From Haloglomus litoreum (lineage in GTDB: Archaea > Halobacteriota > Halobacteria > Halobacteriales > Haloarculaceae): DNA of 64,000 nucleotides. Positions 34,882-43,663 of this stretch are shown here, piece after piece. The notes under the pieces were generated by a model. The model ran no database searches. It was not told the DNA's origin and worked only from the letters and a program-made list of their open reading frames with translations. The DNA is taken from NCBI RefSeq assembly GCF_029338515.1, contig NZ_CP119988.1:4154001-4218000 (forward strand), in the 5' to 3' direction. The number at the start of each line of letters is the position of its first letter. Positions within the stretch are counted from its first letter, which is position 1. A program made the translations under genes and the position numbers.

Positions 34882-35109
34882 TTATTCGACTATAATATCG
34901 TCTGCCCCTCGAATTACTACAGTATATCCACTATAAGAAAATTCCACCTTCAAGTCGGTACCCCCAATTTTCGTTTCGTGGTTGAATAGTTCGTCAAGAG
35001 CGTCAGGCTCAACAGATTCAAACAACGGAGGAAGGGCTCCCTCATTGACCCCCTCACGGTCTGCAATTTTTAATACGATATTTTCAGCTACCCCACCCTC
35101 TCTTGGCAT
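34882..35109 (-). CDS. HalOD1 output-domain protein (stand-alone)
   Basis: This 75-residue protein matches the haloarchaeal HalOD1 domain, usually the output module of sensor or response proteins: VAENIVLKIADREGVNEGALPPLFESV, then VKFSYSGYTV-like strands and a terminal DDIIVE. Here the domain stands alone. Base composition is more AT-rich than neighbouring genes, suggesting recent acquisition. A/T-rich upstream sequence (around 35165-35180) could hold the promoter. A similar stand-alone HalOD1 gene lies at 53601. Confidence 0.8.
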   Translation of the reverse strand: MPREGGVAENIVLKIADREGVNEGALPPLFESVEPDALDELFNHETKIGGTDLKVEFSYSGYTVVIRGADDIIVE

Positions 35110-35296
35110 AGTGAGAAACGAAGGATGCTGATACTAAAGACCAATCCCTAGTTCCCACGGCTTGATTTAAAACCATATATTGAATATTGGCCGATCGCGC
35201 TATAGGTCGGTCACGACGGGGGGGGAACTATCACCGTCAGAGGATTTCAACAGAGCCGACGAATCCCAATCTGACGCCGGTGCAAACCGATGCCGC

Positions 35297-35773
35297 TCAC
35301 CCGGAGCAATCTTCCGAGAGATGCGTCTGCAAATCAGTGATCCGGTCCCCACACCGCCAGCACTCGACTGGTTGTGGCTCACCCTCACCCGACGACGAAT
35401 CCACGTCGCTCAGGAGGTCGAACTCCTCGCTCATGACTGTCCGCGCTGCATCCCGCCACGCCGACCCGTGCCCGCCGAATCGACGGACGAGGCCCTTCGG
35501 CGTGGCCTCGTCAACGAGGCGAGGGTTGGTCTCGAGAAACGTCGCGATGACAGCCCGCGGTGAGTGCTCATCGAGATAGTACACGGCTTCCAGTGGCTGC
35601 CCGAGGTCGATGCCTTCGGTGCCAGAGCCACCCTGAATCGAAAACGAGTGGACACCGACTGCTCTGTGTCGCGTCGCGACTTCCGTCGGGAGTTCGCTGG
35701 CCGGGGCTGGACCGTTCTCGAGCAAGTACTCGACGGTCTGGTAGGGGACATCGTCGCCGGGCTCGGGAGCCAT
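35297..35773 (-). CDS. Hypothetical protein with C-terminal zinc-finger-like motif
   Basis: This 158-residue protein begins with a region that looks like a winged-helix half (VPYQTVEYLLENGPAPASEL). It ends with CWRCGDRITDLQTHLSEDC, a likely single zinc finger (C, C, H, C). It lies 41 bp downstream of the VirB4-type gene on the same strand and may be the last gene of that operon. It probably binds nucleic acid; the function is unknown. Confidence 0.65.
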   Translation of the reverse strand: MAPEPGDDVPYQTVEYLLENGPAPASELPTEVATRHRAVGVHSFSIQGGSGTEGIDLGQPLEAVYYLDEHSPRAVIATFLETNPRLVDEATPKGLVRRFGGHGSAWRDAARTVMSEEFDLLSDVDSSSGEGEPQPVECWRCGDRITDLQTHLSEDCSG

Positions 35774-35814
35774 CTGACAGGCAGGTGGCTGGGTGGAAGT
35801 AGAATAAATGTTGA

Positions 35815-37962
35815 CTACTCACGCCCACCATCGGTGAGCGGCGGCCCCTCGACAGCCGCCTCGGAGTCCGTCGAGTCGCCATCGGAATCGACGATGGCCG
35901 ACACGTCGGGAGTGTCCGTCGTCGGATCGAAGTCGATGACCTGCTTCTCCTTCGGGAGCGCCTGAATCTCCATCCCGCGCCACTCACCGTCGACGCCGAG
36001 AAGTGCCTGCGAGTAGCCCTCCTGCTCGTTCCCCGGAATCGCATCCTGCACGTAGCGCATCTGCGCGTAGTTCAGGCCGAACTCGTTGGCCCACTCCTCG
36101 TCCATCCCGTCGAGTTTGTGGAACTGCTTGATCGCACACTGGTCGAGGATCATCTCTGCTTCGGGCCACTGGAAGAACTCGTCGACGGTCTGCGTGATGA
36201 GGCGAATCGAGAGGTCGTGGTGCCGATGGTGCCGGAAGATGGTCTCGAGATACGAGAGCGTCGCTGCATCGGACATCAGGTAGCGGGCCTCGTCGACGAC
36301 GAGGACGACGCGCTTGTCGGTCTCCTTGGCCCGCTCGTACACCAGCGAGATGAGCAGCTCCATCAGCAGGCTCGTGTGCCCGCCGAGGTTGCCGCCCTGC
36401 TGGACCAGGTCGAGATAGATGAGCTTCTCGTCGCGGATGTCGAACTCGCTCTCGCGGCCCAGGTTCTCGAACTGGCCCCCCTCGGTGAACGGCCGGAGCT
36501 GGTCCAGTAGCCAGACCGCATCGTCAGCGAGTTTCTCCCCCTCCGCATCCGCTCGGACGACGAACGATTCCGGGTCTTCGCTCATCTCCTCCAGGATATC
36601 CAGCATATCACGGACGGTCGGGCTCTCGCGATCGTGGGTGCTCACGTCGTCCGTGATGCCCTTGCGCTCGTAGGCCTCATCGAGTGCGAGTTCCAGCGTC
36701 GTCCGGCGGTCGCCCAGGCTCACGTCGCGCAACGCGAAGAAGTTCGTGAAGAAGCTGATCGCCCGCTCGCGGCGCTCCTTGAGCGGACTCGCATCGTCGC
36801 CGCGACGCTGGAGGACCCGTTCGGGCGTCGGCTTGATCTCCAGCGGGTTCAGCCCCATCGTTCCGCCGACGGTGACGCGTTGGCCACCGAGCGCCTCCGT
36901 GACGCCGGTCCAGTTGTTGAGCGGTTCGAGGACGACGCCGATACAGTCCGGGTCCTGTTCGATCGTCCGGATGAAGTTCTGCTTCGCACCGAACGACTTC
37001 CCGCTCCCCGGGTCGCCAACGGTGAACATCGCGTAGCCGTCCTCACGGGCGAACGGGTCCAGTACGAGCGGGCTGCGCGTGTCCTTGTGGATACCGAACT
37101 CGACGCCGCCTTCCTCGAGAATCGTCGCGTTGTGTGGCGAGGCGAGCAGGGCCCCGACCGCGCCACCCAGGACGATCGCATCGCGGCCGAACACGTTCGG
37201 ACCAACTGGGGCGGCCGACTGGAGTGAGAGGTCCTGTGTGCAGATGGCGGTCTTGGGCTCCAGTCCAGCGGGCTGTTCACGCAGCGCGGCACGGACCTCC
37301 CGCACCGATTCGCGGAGGTCCTCTTTCGTCTCGCCACGGACCGTGACGAACATGCCCTGATCGAAGACGCGCTGGCCGTTCTCGACGGCCTTGTACGTCG
37401 CCGTGGCCTCGTTGGCACGCTCCTGCAGGTAGGCACCCCGGACGCTTCGCTCGAGGTCCGCGTCGGCCTGGATATCGTCCGCCGTCCGCTGGAGGGCGTC
37501 CCGCGCCTGGGACTGGTTCTTCGGGTCGATATGGACGGTCAGGTCGAACCGGACATCCGTCAGTTCGAACAGTCCACTCAGATAGCCGTCCGATGGATAG
37601 TCCGGGTAGCCGGCGACGTACAGCGTGGTCGTCCAGTCCGCACCGACGCGGGCCGCCCGGGTCTCCCACTCGATCGCCGACGGTGCCATCGTCGACTGCT
37701 GCCGCTCCGCGATATCGTCGAACAGCGCTTCTTCGCGGGCACCCGCATCCAGCGTCTCCTCGTCCAGCAGATCGGCCAGTACCACGTCATCGGCCTGTCG
37801 GTCGCGATACCACGTGAGCAGGTTCGCGATCGCGATGAGGAGGACCACCCCGCCGACACCGTAGACCAGCAGCCCCTCCGGTGAGACGAGGGGTGGCAGT
37901 GACGCGAGGGCGTCCTGCAGGGCCGGGGGCAGGGCTGCGAGCTGCTCCACGACACTACCCAT
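35815..37962 (-). CDS. VirB4-family type IV secretion ATPase
   Basis: This 715-residue ATPase powers a conjugation-type membrane machine. One transmembrane helix (about 30-48) precedes a VirB4 N-terminal domain with TLYVAGYPDYPSDGYLSGL. The motor domain has Walker A GDPGSGKSFGAKQ near 322-334, Walker B RVVLVVDEARYL near 540-551, and a later sensor stretch RLITQTVDEF. The ATG at 37962 overlaps the stop of the PrgI-like gene (ATGGGTAG), giving translational coupling. An ATG at 37983 is possible but less likely. VirB4 is the one universal ATPase of type IV systems. No VirD4 partner is visible here. Confidence 0.88.
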   Translation of the reverse strand: MGSVVEQLAALPPALQDALASLPPLVSPEGLLVYGVGGVVLLIAIANLLTWYRDRQADDVVLADLLDEETLDAGAREEALFDDIAERQQSTMAPSAIEWETRAARVGADWTTTLYVAGYPDYPSDGYLSGLFELTDVRFDLTVHIDPKNQSQARDALQRTADDIQADADLERSVRGAYLQERANEATATYKAVENGQRVFDQGMFVTVRGETKEDLRESVREVRAALREQPAGLEPKTAICTQDLSLQSAAPVGPNVFGRDAIVLGGAVGALLASPHNATILEEGGVEFGIHKDTRSPLVLDPFAREDGYAMFTVGDPGSGKSFGAKQNFIRTIEQDPDCIGVVLEPLNNWTGVTEALGGQRVTVGGTMGLNPLEIKPTPERVLQRRGDDASPLKERRERAISFFTNFFALRDVSLGDRRTTLELALDEAYERKGITDDVSTHDRESPTVRDMLDILEEMSEDPESFVVRADAEGEKLADDAVWLLDQLRPFTEGGQFENLGRESEFDIRDEKLIYLDLVQQGGNLGGHTSLLMELLISLVYERAKETDKRVVLVVDEARYLMSDAATLSYLETIFRHHRHHDLSIRLITQTVDEFFQWPEAEMILDQCAIKQFHKLDGMDEEWANEFGLNYAQMRYVQDAIPGNEQEGYSQALLGVDGEWRGMEIQALPKEKQVIDFDPTTDTPDVSAIVDSDGDSTDSEAAVEGPPLTDGGRE

Positions 37963-39076
37963 CGGCCTCACCTCCGGCCGCATCAGCACGGGCAGCACGC
38001 GAGACGGCTGCTTCGTCACGAATCAGCTCCGCGGCGGTGTCCGAATCGTATTCTTCGCCGTTCCAGAACTCCATGTTGAGCAGGAACAACTCGAGCGTTC
38101 TGAGCCGGGTCGCCGACCAGCCGGAGACGTTCTCGACGAACTCCGAGCGGACGGTCCGAATCCGCTCGTCCAGTTTCTCGAACATCGCCGCCTGAACCTC
38201 GGCATCGTCGAGGTCGTGCTGGCGGGCCACGAACGGTTGGAACAGGAGCCCCACGAGTGGAATCTCGGCGAGCTTCTCGCCCGGCGTTCGCTCCTGCTCG
38301 TATCGGTTGAACACCTCCAGTCGGTCGACCTCCACGCCGATGTAGTAGTGGACCTGCTGGGTGTCTGCGAGGTCCGCCGGCCGACGGTCACGATACTCTT
38401 CGAGCAGTTCCTGGAACGCCGGGTTGTCGCGAACGTCCGGGTCGCTCAGGCGGTCATCGAGCTGTTCCACGACCTGTCCAACCGGGAACGAGCGGGTCGT
38501 CGCGTGGACGGTGAGCGGGAACTCCAGCTCCGAGTTGGCGAACTCGGCACCGGCCTCTTGGACGGCCTGCCAGTCCCCCGACATGGCGAAATCCATGTTC
38601 GCCGGGTCGATCTCGAGGAACGCCTCCATCGTGCCGTCCGTTCGCTGGATGGCGCCAGCGCCGGGCCACGCCCGTTCGACGTGTGTGAGGTCCTGCGTCC
38701 GCTCGTCGGGGGTGAACGGCGTGTACTGGACGAGGCCGCCCTCGGTCGCCTCGTGGTCGCTGTCCGTCGGGTGGCTATGCGTCACGCGGGGACGACCGAG
38801 ATAGAACCGGCCGACATCCCGGAGCCATTGCCACGCGGTGAGCTGTGCCGGGGCGGCGTAGACGGCTGCCGTCCCGACGGTCACGCCGAGCAGCACGAGC
38901 GGCAGGAGGAGGACATCGACGCCGAGGAGACTGGCGATGAACAACCCTGCAATCGGAAAGCCGAACAGGACGCCGATATCTCCCTCCGGGATGTTGAACA
39001 CCGGAATCCGGTTCTCCTCCCCGAGCTGGTTCATGATGCGACGCGTCGCTGCGGAGTGGTTGGAGTCAGCACTCAT
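37955..39076 (-). CDS. PrgI/VirB3-like membrane protein with extra soluble domain
   Basis: This 373-residue protein has two adjacent membrane helices near the N terminus (about 34-50 and 55-75: GVLFGFPIAGLFIASLLGV, LLLPLVLLGVTVGTAAVYA), as in the PrgI/TcpE-like subunits encoded just before VirB4 in Gram-positive conjugation operons. A large acidic cytoplasmic domain (about 110-373) resembles a VirB4 amino-terminal domain without the motor. It is coupled to the VirB4 gene by overlap and follows the VirB6-like gene by 2 bp. It is probably a platform component of the channel. Confidence 0.65.
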   Translation of the reverse strand: MSADSNHSAATRRIMNQLGEENRIPVFNIPEGDIGVLFGFPIAGLFIASLLGVDVLLLPLVLLGVTVGTAAVYAAPAQLTAWQWLRDVGRFYLGRPRVTHSHPTDSDHEATEGGLVQYTPFTPDERTQDLTHVERAWPGAGAIQRTDGTMEAFLEIDPANMDFAMSGDWQAVQEAGAEFANSELEFPLTVHATTRSFPVGQVVEQLDDRLSDPDVRDNPAFQELLEEYRDRRPADLADTQQVHYYIGVEVDRLEVFNRYEQERTPGEKLAEIPLVGLLFQPFVARQHDLDDAEVQAAMFEKLDERIRTVRSEFVENVSGWSATRLRTLELFLLNMEFWNGEEYDSDTAAELIRDEAAVSRAARADAAGGEADG

Positions 39077-39078
39077 TG

Positions 39079-40206
39079 TCAGTAGTAGGCTGGATCGTTC
39101 TCGGAGCGACGGTAGGCCGGGACGCCACCGCCACCACCGCCATCACCATCTTCGTCGTCAGCGATGTTGTCCTGTTTCGTGCCGCCCGACGCACCCGGAC
39201 GACTGCGGCCACCATCAGTTGCGGCCTGTACTGCCCCAGCCGTGCGGCCGTACCGGGCAGTTGTCAGCGCTGCCCGTTTGCCACCGAGGTAGCCGATGCC
39301 TGCGACCGAGCCGATAGTGGCCGCCGCCTGCGTCCCGCGGCGAAGGGCCTTCGCGGTCAGCGGGCTCGCATACCGGAACGTCTTCCAGGTGACGTAGAGC
39401 GCCACCAGCGGCAGCGAGATGACCACGAAATACGCCAGGAACTTGCTCCCCGGCGTCACGACCTGGTCACCAACGAAGACCAGCCCGTACCCCCGGAAGA
39501 GGAGGGTGGCCGGCAGCGGGAGGATGGCAAGCGGGATGAACTGGCGGCAAAGTCGTCGAGCAACGTGGGACACGACCGGGATGTTCCCGAAGGCGATCGC
39601 GATGCCCAGCGGCATCGTGTAGAGGTAGACGTACAGCAACACCTCACGGATGAAGTAGAGCGCCTTCAGCGCGAGCATCGCAACCGCACCGAGGAAAGCC
39701 ATGATCGCCGTGATTCCGGGATTGCCAACCGCGGTCGGCATGATATCGATCAGGGCAGCTCCGAGCCGGCTCAGATCCGGAATGAGAGCGATGGTGAACC
39801 CGTCGACGAAGTAGAGGAGGAGTACTGCGACCCAGTACCAGGCCACGATGAGGACCGCGCCAGTCCAGGCTGACCGGCGTGTTCGCCGCTCGTCGTAGGC
39901 GCTACTGAAATCGAAGATCCGGACGAAGTGGCGGCCCTGCACGGCGACGAACAGCAGTAGCAGGGCGAATACCATGATCTCCCCAGCGACGACCGATTCG
40001 TAGATGCTGTGCCACGGCTCGTCACCTGCTGCGGGCGCCCGGAAGATGACCTCCGTCCCCGACCCCTCGGGGAGTGGAGTTCCGAAGAAGCCCTGCTGAA
40101 ACTGCTCGTACCCAGCAGTGATTTCATGACTAAACCATTCGGTGATCTTCCCGACGATATCCTCAAACCACTTTACACCGAAGTCAGCGAACGGAATACT
40201 GGGCAT
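39079..40206 (-). CDS. VirB6/TrbL-like polytopic membrane protein
   Basis: This 375-residue protein has a soluble N-terminal part (about 1-70), then six or more hydrophobic helices (about 73-91, 114-135, 160-182, 183-206, 222-240, 250-272). The C-terminal tail is disordered, with a glycine run and DPAYY. This is the general plan of VirB6/TrbL channel proteins, and the position next to PrgI-like and VirB4 genes agrees. It starts 1 bp after the stop of the lipoprotein gene. The assignment rests on topology and context, not on a recognisable motif. Confidence 0.65.
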   Translation of the reverse strand: MPSIPFADFGVKWFEDIVGKITEWFSHEITAGYEQFQQGFFGTPLPEGSGTEVIFRAPAAGDEPWHSIYESVVAGEIMVFALLLLFVAVQGRHFVRIFDFSSAYDERRTRRSAWTGAVLIVAWYWVAVLLLYFVDGFTIALIPDLSRLGAALIDIMPTAVGNPGITAIMAFLGAVAMLALKALYFIREVLLYVYLYTMPLGIAIAFGNIPVVSHVARRLCRQFIPLAILPLPATLLFRGYGLVFVGDQVVTPGSKFLAYFVVISLPLVALYVTWKTFRYASPLTAKALRRGTQAAATIGSVAGIGYLGGKRAALTTARYGRTAGAVQAATDGGRSRPGASGGTKQDNIADDEDGDGGGGGGVPAYRRSENDPAYY

Positions 40207-40207
40207 C

Positions 40208-41038
40208 TCAGTCGTCACCACCCAGGATTGTAATATCGCACTGGTCAGGCTCCTCGGATGCAGAATACCGAATCGAGTATTGCTCGCTCAGCGATGAATC
40301 GTCTACCCTAGTTATTGCCTCGAGATTGAACTCACCACGCTGAGTACGAGATTTGCACTCAATTCCGTCGGCAGTGAACAAGAATGGCTTCGAGGTCGTG
40401 AAGACTACCTTAGAGTCCCTTGCAGGGATTACCAGTTGCTCCAAGTCCCCAAAACCATCCTCCATGTCATAGATTCCAGACGTATCGTTCCCCTCTTGCG
40501 CTAGTTCCCTCGTAGGATTCGGGACTTCACCGAGGAGGATAACCTGCTCAACAATCCCCGGGCCACTACCTCTATTAGTGATTTCAACGACCGCCTGTTC
40601 GTCTGAGTAATTGAGATTTTCTGGCATCCGTTCGGGATGGTTCGCCCCAACCCCGACCTCGGTAATCGCCAAGTCGGGAGCGATTGTGAGGGCCGTCTCC
40701 GCCACAGTCGAGTCGCCGGCGCTGGCGACCACGCGATACTCCCCTGGCGGATAGGAGAGCCCGATATCGAACTCGACGCGCGTCGCCCCCTGGGCAACAC
40801 TCGTCGACGCATAGGCCGACCCGTCCGGAGCGATCACGTTCACCCGCTCGGCGGTACCCGACCCGAGTTCGACAACGAGCGTCCGCCCATCGACCCGCAC
40901 CTGGTCGAAACTCCCACTACCGCCGTCGCCTCCATCCGATGCCCCATCAGGGTCGGAATCAGAGGGAAGCGAGCAGCCCGCTAGCGGAACGCTTGCAGCA
41001 GCGATACCACCAAGCAGTGTGCGGCGAGTCCATTGCAT
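40208..41038 (-). CDS. Twin-arginine lipoprotein of the secretion operon
   Basis: This 276-residue protein has a twin-arginine signal and lipobox (TRRTLLGGIAAASVPLAGCS), so it should be lipid-anchored outside the membrane at the cysteine near residue 22. An acidic linker is followed by two probable beta-sandwich domains (about 45-120 and 125-270). It may be an extracellular or periplasmic-like structural part of the secretion apparatus. Its ATG overlaps the preceding stop by one base. The 3' half is more AT-rich than neighbouring genes, hinting at mosaic origin. Confidence 0.7.
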   Translation of the reverse strand: MQWTRRTLLGGIAAASVPLAGCSLPSDSDPDGASDGGDGGSGSFDQVRVDGRTLVVELGSGTAERVNVIAPDGSAYASTSVAQGATRVEFDIGLSYPPGEYRVVASAGDSTVAETALTIAPDLAITEVGVGANHPERMPENLNYSDEQAVVEITNRGSGPGIVEQVILLGEVPNPTRELAQEGNDTSGIYDMEDGFGDLEQLVIPARDSKVVFTTSKPFLFTADGIECKSRTQRGEFNLEAITRVDDSSLSEQYSIRYSASEEPDQCDITILGGDD

Positions 41039-42894
41039 CAGAGGTCACCTCGATAGCGGAACAGCCCACCCAGTCGTCGCCCCGCGAACAGCGCAACCGC
41101 GAACGGCAGGAACCACTGCAGCAGCTGGACTCCGAATGCGATCCAGGCGGAGACCGTTGTCAGCGGGTGCCACCGAACCGTGGTGGCCGTACTCGTGTAG
41201 GATGGGTCGTGCGTCAGCCACGTGGACGGGTGATAGCGCACCGTGTACACGCCACTCTCCTCGATACGAACGGTGGTCGTCCCGGAGAGATTGGTCCGGA
41301 CACGGCGGTCGCCGACGGTCAGGTAGGCGGATTCCTCCTCGACGAACAGGTCGCCGTACCACAGTCGGTCCGAGGCCGTCAGCCCGATCGGCTCTCCCGT
41401 GGCCGCATCGCGGAGGGTGATTCGGAGCGTGAGGCCGGAGTCGTTCGCTCGGAGCCGTTCTACCGTCAGATTACTGCGACGGATAGTCCGCTCTCGACCC
41501 GCGGCCGCTGGCCGGAGCGTTCGGTTCACGCCGTGGACGATTCCATGGACCGTAATCGGCGTACTGGCGTTCCCGTCGTAGCGAGCAGCCAATCCGTAGG
41601 ACGGCTCGTACGCGTCCGTGACGACCTCGACAGACACGTTCTCGCCGAGCGTACCGCCAGGCGACGCTTTCGGCCGCCCCCATCGAGCCAGCAACTCCGG
41701 TCCCCGACCCGCCGGCTCGATTCGCGGCCCGATACGTGACGGATACGCGTGAACCACCACCGGGAGCGCGTCCGAACGGTTCCGAGTCACCCCGGTTGCG
41801 TTCGAACGCACCAGCATCTCCCATCCGGTATCGCGAGCGGTGTAGAATCGCCAGACACCACGGACACGAACCTCCCGCTCGCCCACCAGCCGGTACCCCT
41901 GCCACGGGACCTGCTGGAAGGCAGCGACACCGAGGTCACCGTCCGGATAGCGGGCATACTGGAGCGACGGATCGAGGCCGTAGACGCGCCCCGCCACGCT
42001 GTCGGACACGGTCACGGCGTCCGTCACGACGGTAGCGTTGTGGCGCTGCTTCCGCACGCCGCGGGTCGTCTCGTTCTGGGATGAGCGGTTCGTGAATCGA
42101 GTGACCGTGGCGTTCCGGACCAACCGTACCTCGATATCCGCTTCGAGCGTCAGCGTGGCCCGCCCATCAGCGAGTTCGTAGGGGATTCGTGGACGATGGG
42201 ACCCGTTCGTTCGAGCGACCACCTCGCCGTCGCGCTCGAGTCGAATCTCTTCGATCTCGTGGTTCTGGAGCGACCACGAGACACGACGTGTCGTCCGGAT
42301 CAGCGTCTGATTTCCGGGGACGACGGTCGTGCGATTCCCCGTCTCATTTCCGATTTGAACCTCCCCTCGGCGAACCGATCGGGACATCGTCGAGTCCGGG
42401 ACCGCGACACGGTAATCGACCGTCCCGAGGACCGTGCCACGGGGGGCGAAGTAGTGCGTCGTCGTCCCCGGTTCAGTGTGCGCCACCGTCGACGGAGTGA
42501 CCGCGAATATCGTCGCGTGGGCATCTCGGATCAGCGTCGAGTTCGTCCGGTTGGCCGACGGCGGAAAGACGGAAACGCTGGCGTTGCCGGGCGTGTAGTC
42601 GACCAAATCGTTTCGCGTCCAGATGCCCGCCGTGGCGGGCGGGCGCCGGAACGTCAGGTCCGTCCCGTTGGCCGCTTGCTGGATCGCCGTCCGGCGCTCA
42701 CCGTACGCCCGTCGATATTCGGCGTTCGTAATGTACCGGCTATCGTTGTCGCGGGACCACAGCGTGGCCGACTCGTTCTCCGAAAGCCCGTTGCCTTCCG
42801 TCCCCGGTCGGGGCGGCGTCGCGGACGCAACGCTGACGAACCCAGCCACAACGAGGCTGAGGATGACCACCAGCGTGAGTCCGCGCCCGGGCAT
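41038..42894 (-). CDS. Large secreted, densely glycosylatable surface protein
   Basis: This 618-residue protein has a signal sequence (LTLVVILSLVVAGFVSVASA), a long beta-rich ectodomain, and one C-terminal membrane helix (about 585-607: VQLLQWFLPFAVALFAG). I count 22 N-x-S/T sequons, an unusually high density, arguing for heavy N-glycosylation and cell-surface exposure. It may form an extracellular part of the mating or secretion machine or shield the cell surface. It lies between the VirB2-like and lipoprotein genes with gaps of 5 and -1 bp, so it belongs to the same operon. The ATG at 42894 gives a good signal peptide. Confidence 0.75.
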   Translation of the reverse strand: MPGRGLTLVVILSLVVAGFVSVASATPPRPGTEGNGLSENESATLWSRDNDSRYITNAEYRRAYGERRTAIQQAANGTDLTFRRPPATAGIWTRNDLVDYTPGNASVSVFPPSANRTNSTLIRDAHATIFAVTPSTVAHTEPGTTTHYFAPRGTVLGTVDYRVAVPDSTMSRSVRRGEVQIGNETGNRTTVVPGNQTLIRTTRRVSWSLQNHEIEEIRLERDGEVVARTNGSHRPRIPYELADGRATLTLEADIEVRLVRNATVTRFTNRSSQNETTRGVRKQRHNATVVTDAVTVSDSVAGRVYGLDPSLQYARYPDGDLGVAAFQQVPWQGYRLVGEREVRVRGVWRFYTARDTGWEMLVRSNATGVTRNRSDALPVVVHAYPSRIGPRIEPAGRGPELLARWGRPKASPGGTLGENVSVEVVTDAYEPSYGLAARYDGNASTPITVHGIVHGVNRTLRPAAAGRERTIRRSNLTVERLRANDSGLTLRITLRDAATGEPIGLTASDRLWYGDLFVEEESAYLTVGDRRVRTNLSGTTTVRIEESGVYTVRYHPSTWLTHDPSYTSTATTVRWHPLTTVSAWIAFGVQLLQWFLPFAVALFAGRRLGGLFRYRGDL

Positions 42895-42899
42895 CGACC

Positions 42900-43349
42900 T
42901 CAGAACGGGATGAGGTCGACACACTGGGCGATGGGCAGCCCCATCGTCGAGCCAGCGACGGAGAACAGCGGGCCCAGTACGACGAGCACGCCCGCCGAAC
43001 GCATGGCCCCGCGTTTGTGCTCCTTGATCTTCGCCTTCTGTTCACGGCTGAGCGTGAACATCTCCATCAGCGAATCCGCTTGCCAGACCACGAGCAGGCC
43101 CATCAGCCCGATCGCCGTCGTGATCTGGATGAATCCCTCGATCATCTGGGCCAGCGTATCGGAGCTGTCCTGGCAGATCGGGTTCGTGGCTCCACTCCCG
43201 GAGTTGTCCTGGGCTGCGGCAGGCTGGACGGCACCCATACCGAGCCCGAGCAAGAGGACGAACAGGAGAGACCAGCGAGCAATAGCACGAGTACGATGCC
43301 CTTCCGAAGCCGTGGGAGAGTGATACGAGTCCATGGTTGGAGCGAACAT
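42900..43349 (-). CDS. Small two-helix membrane protein, VirB2-like pilin candidate
   Basis: This is 149 residues from the ATG at 43349, or 144 from 43334. A signal sequence (WSLLFVLLLGLGMGAVQPAAAQ) precedes a short loop with a cysteine. Two hydrophobic helices separated by a basic loop follow (IQITTAIGLMGLLVVW; EQKAKIKEHKRGAM; AGVLVVLGPLFSVAG). This signal plus two-helix layout is that of VirB2/TrbC pilins. It is the first gene of the operon leading to VirB6- and VirB4-like genes. Length and topology fit, but sequence identity to known pilins is not evident. Confidence 0.6.
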   Translation of the reverse strand: MFAPTMDSYHSPTASEGHRTRAIARWSLLFVLLLGLGMGAVQPAAAQDNSGSGATNPICQDSSDTLAQMIEGFIQITTAIGLMGLLVVWQADSLMEMFTLSREQKAKIKEHKRGAMRSAGVLVVLGPLFSVAGSTMGLPIAQCVDLIPF

Positions 43350-43470
43350 CTGATTTCGAATGTACGCTAACCGGAGACAACATCCGACGCCGGACCACCT
43401 TTGACCATAAATTCTGCTATCGAAATTAACGAGTATTCGTTCAGCCAACTCGCGTCTCTGTAGGGAAATT

Positions 43471-43485
43471 ATCACCAGATAATGG
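43471..43485 (+). repeat. Direct repeat TATCACCA(G/T)ATAATG, copy 1
   Basis: First of two 15-bp copies with one mismatch, 37 bp apart start to start, in the orc1 upstream region. Possible initiator-protein or operator sites. Confidence 0.5.
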
Positions 43486-43507
43486 ACGTAACAAATATCC
43501 GCTGTAT

Positions 43508-43522
43508 ATCACCATATAATGT
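43508..43522 (+). repeat. Direct repeat TATCACCA(G/T)ATAATG, copy 2
   Basis: Second copy, differing from the first only at position 9 (T for G). Confidence 0.5.
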
Positions 43523-43602
43523 CGCACGTGTATCAACCTGAACCCGAGCAAATCCCGTCTTCTGGGGAAACCACCAGCCGGCAGACACCGCCTCGGCAGT
43601 AT

Positions 43603-43618
43603 CGGAACTATCGGAAGC
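43603..43618 (+). promoter_or_regulatory. 16-bp motif upstream of orc1
   Basis: CGGAACTATCGGAAGC begins 61 bp before the orc1 ATG and lies just upstream of its TATA-like catttatca (about 43629-43637). An identical copy begins 58 bp before the small HTH gene at 48458. Each copy contains the half-sites CGGAA and CGGAA. Confidence 0.55.
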
Positions 43619-43663
43619 CCCCCAGCGCCATTTATCAAGACGCGACCAGAACGCCGTACCTGA

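Larger units (their letters stand above)
43350..43663. other. Divergent AT-rich region beside orc1, candidate replication origin
   Basis: This 314-bp spacer separates the secretion operon from the Orc1/Cdc6 gene. It is AT-rich in its centre and contains two direct copies of TATCACCA(G/T)ATAATG (43471 and 43508), a 16-bp motif shared with another promoter (43603), and the orc1 TATA box. Haloarchaeal origins commonly adjoin orc1/cdc6 genes. No standard ORB sequence with its G-run was recognised, so this is a candidate only. Confidence 0.4.

Noticed and set aside
43561-43580. tctggggaaaccaccag as an origin recognition box
   Set aside because: It partly resembles a haloarchaeal ORB but lacks the typical G-run and has no second copy; left as unproven.
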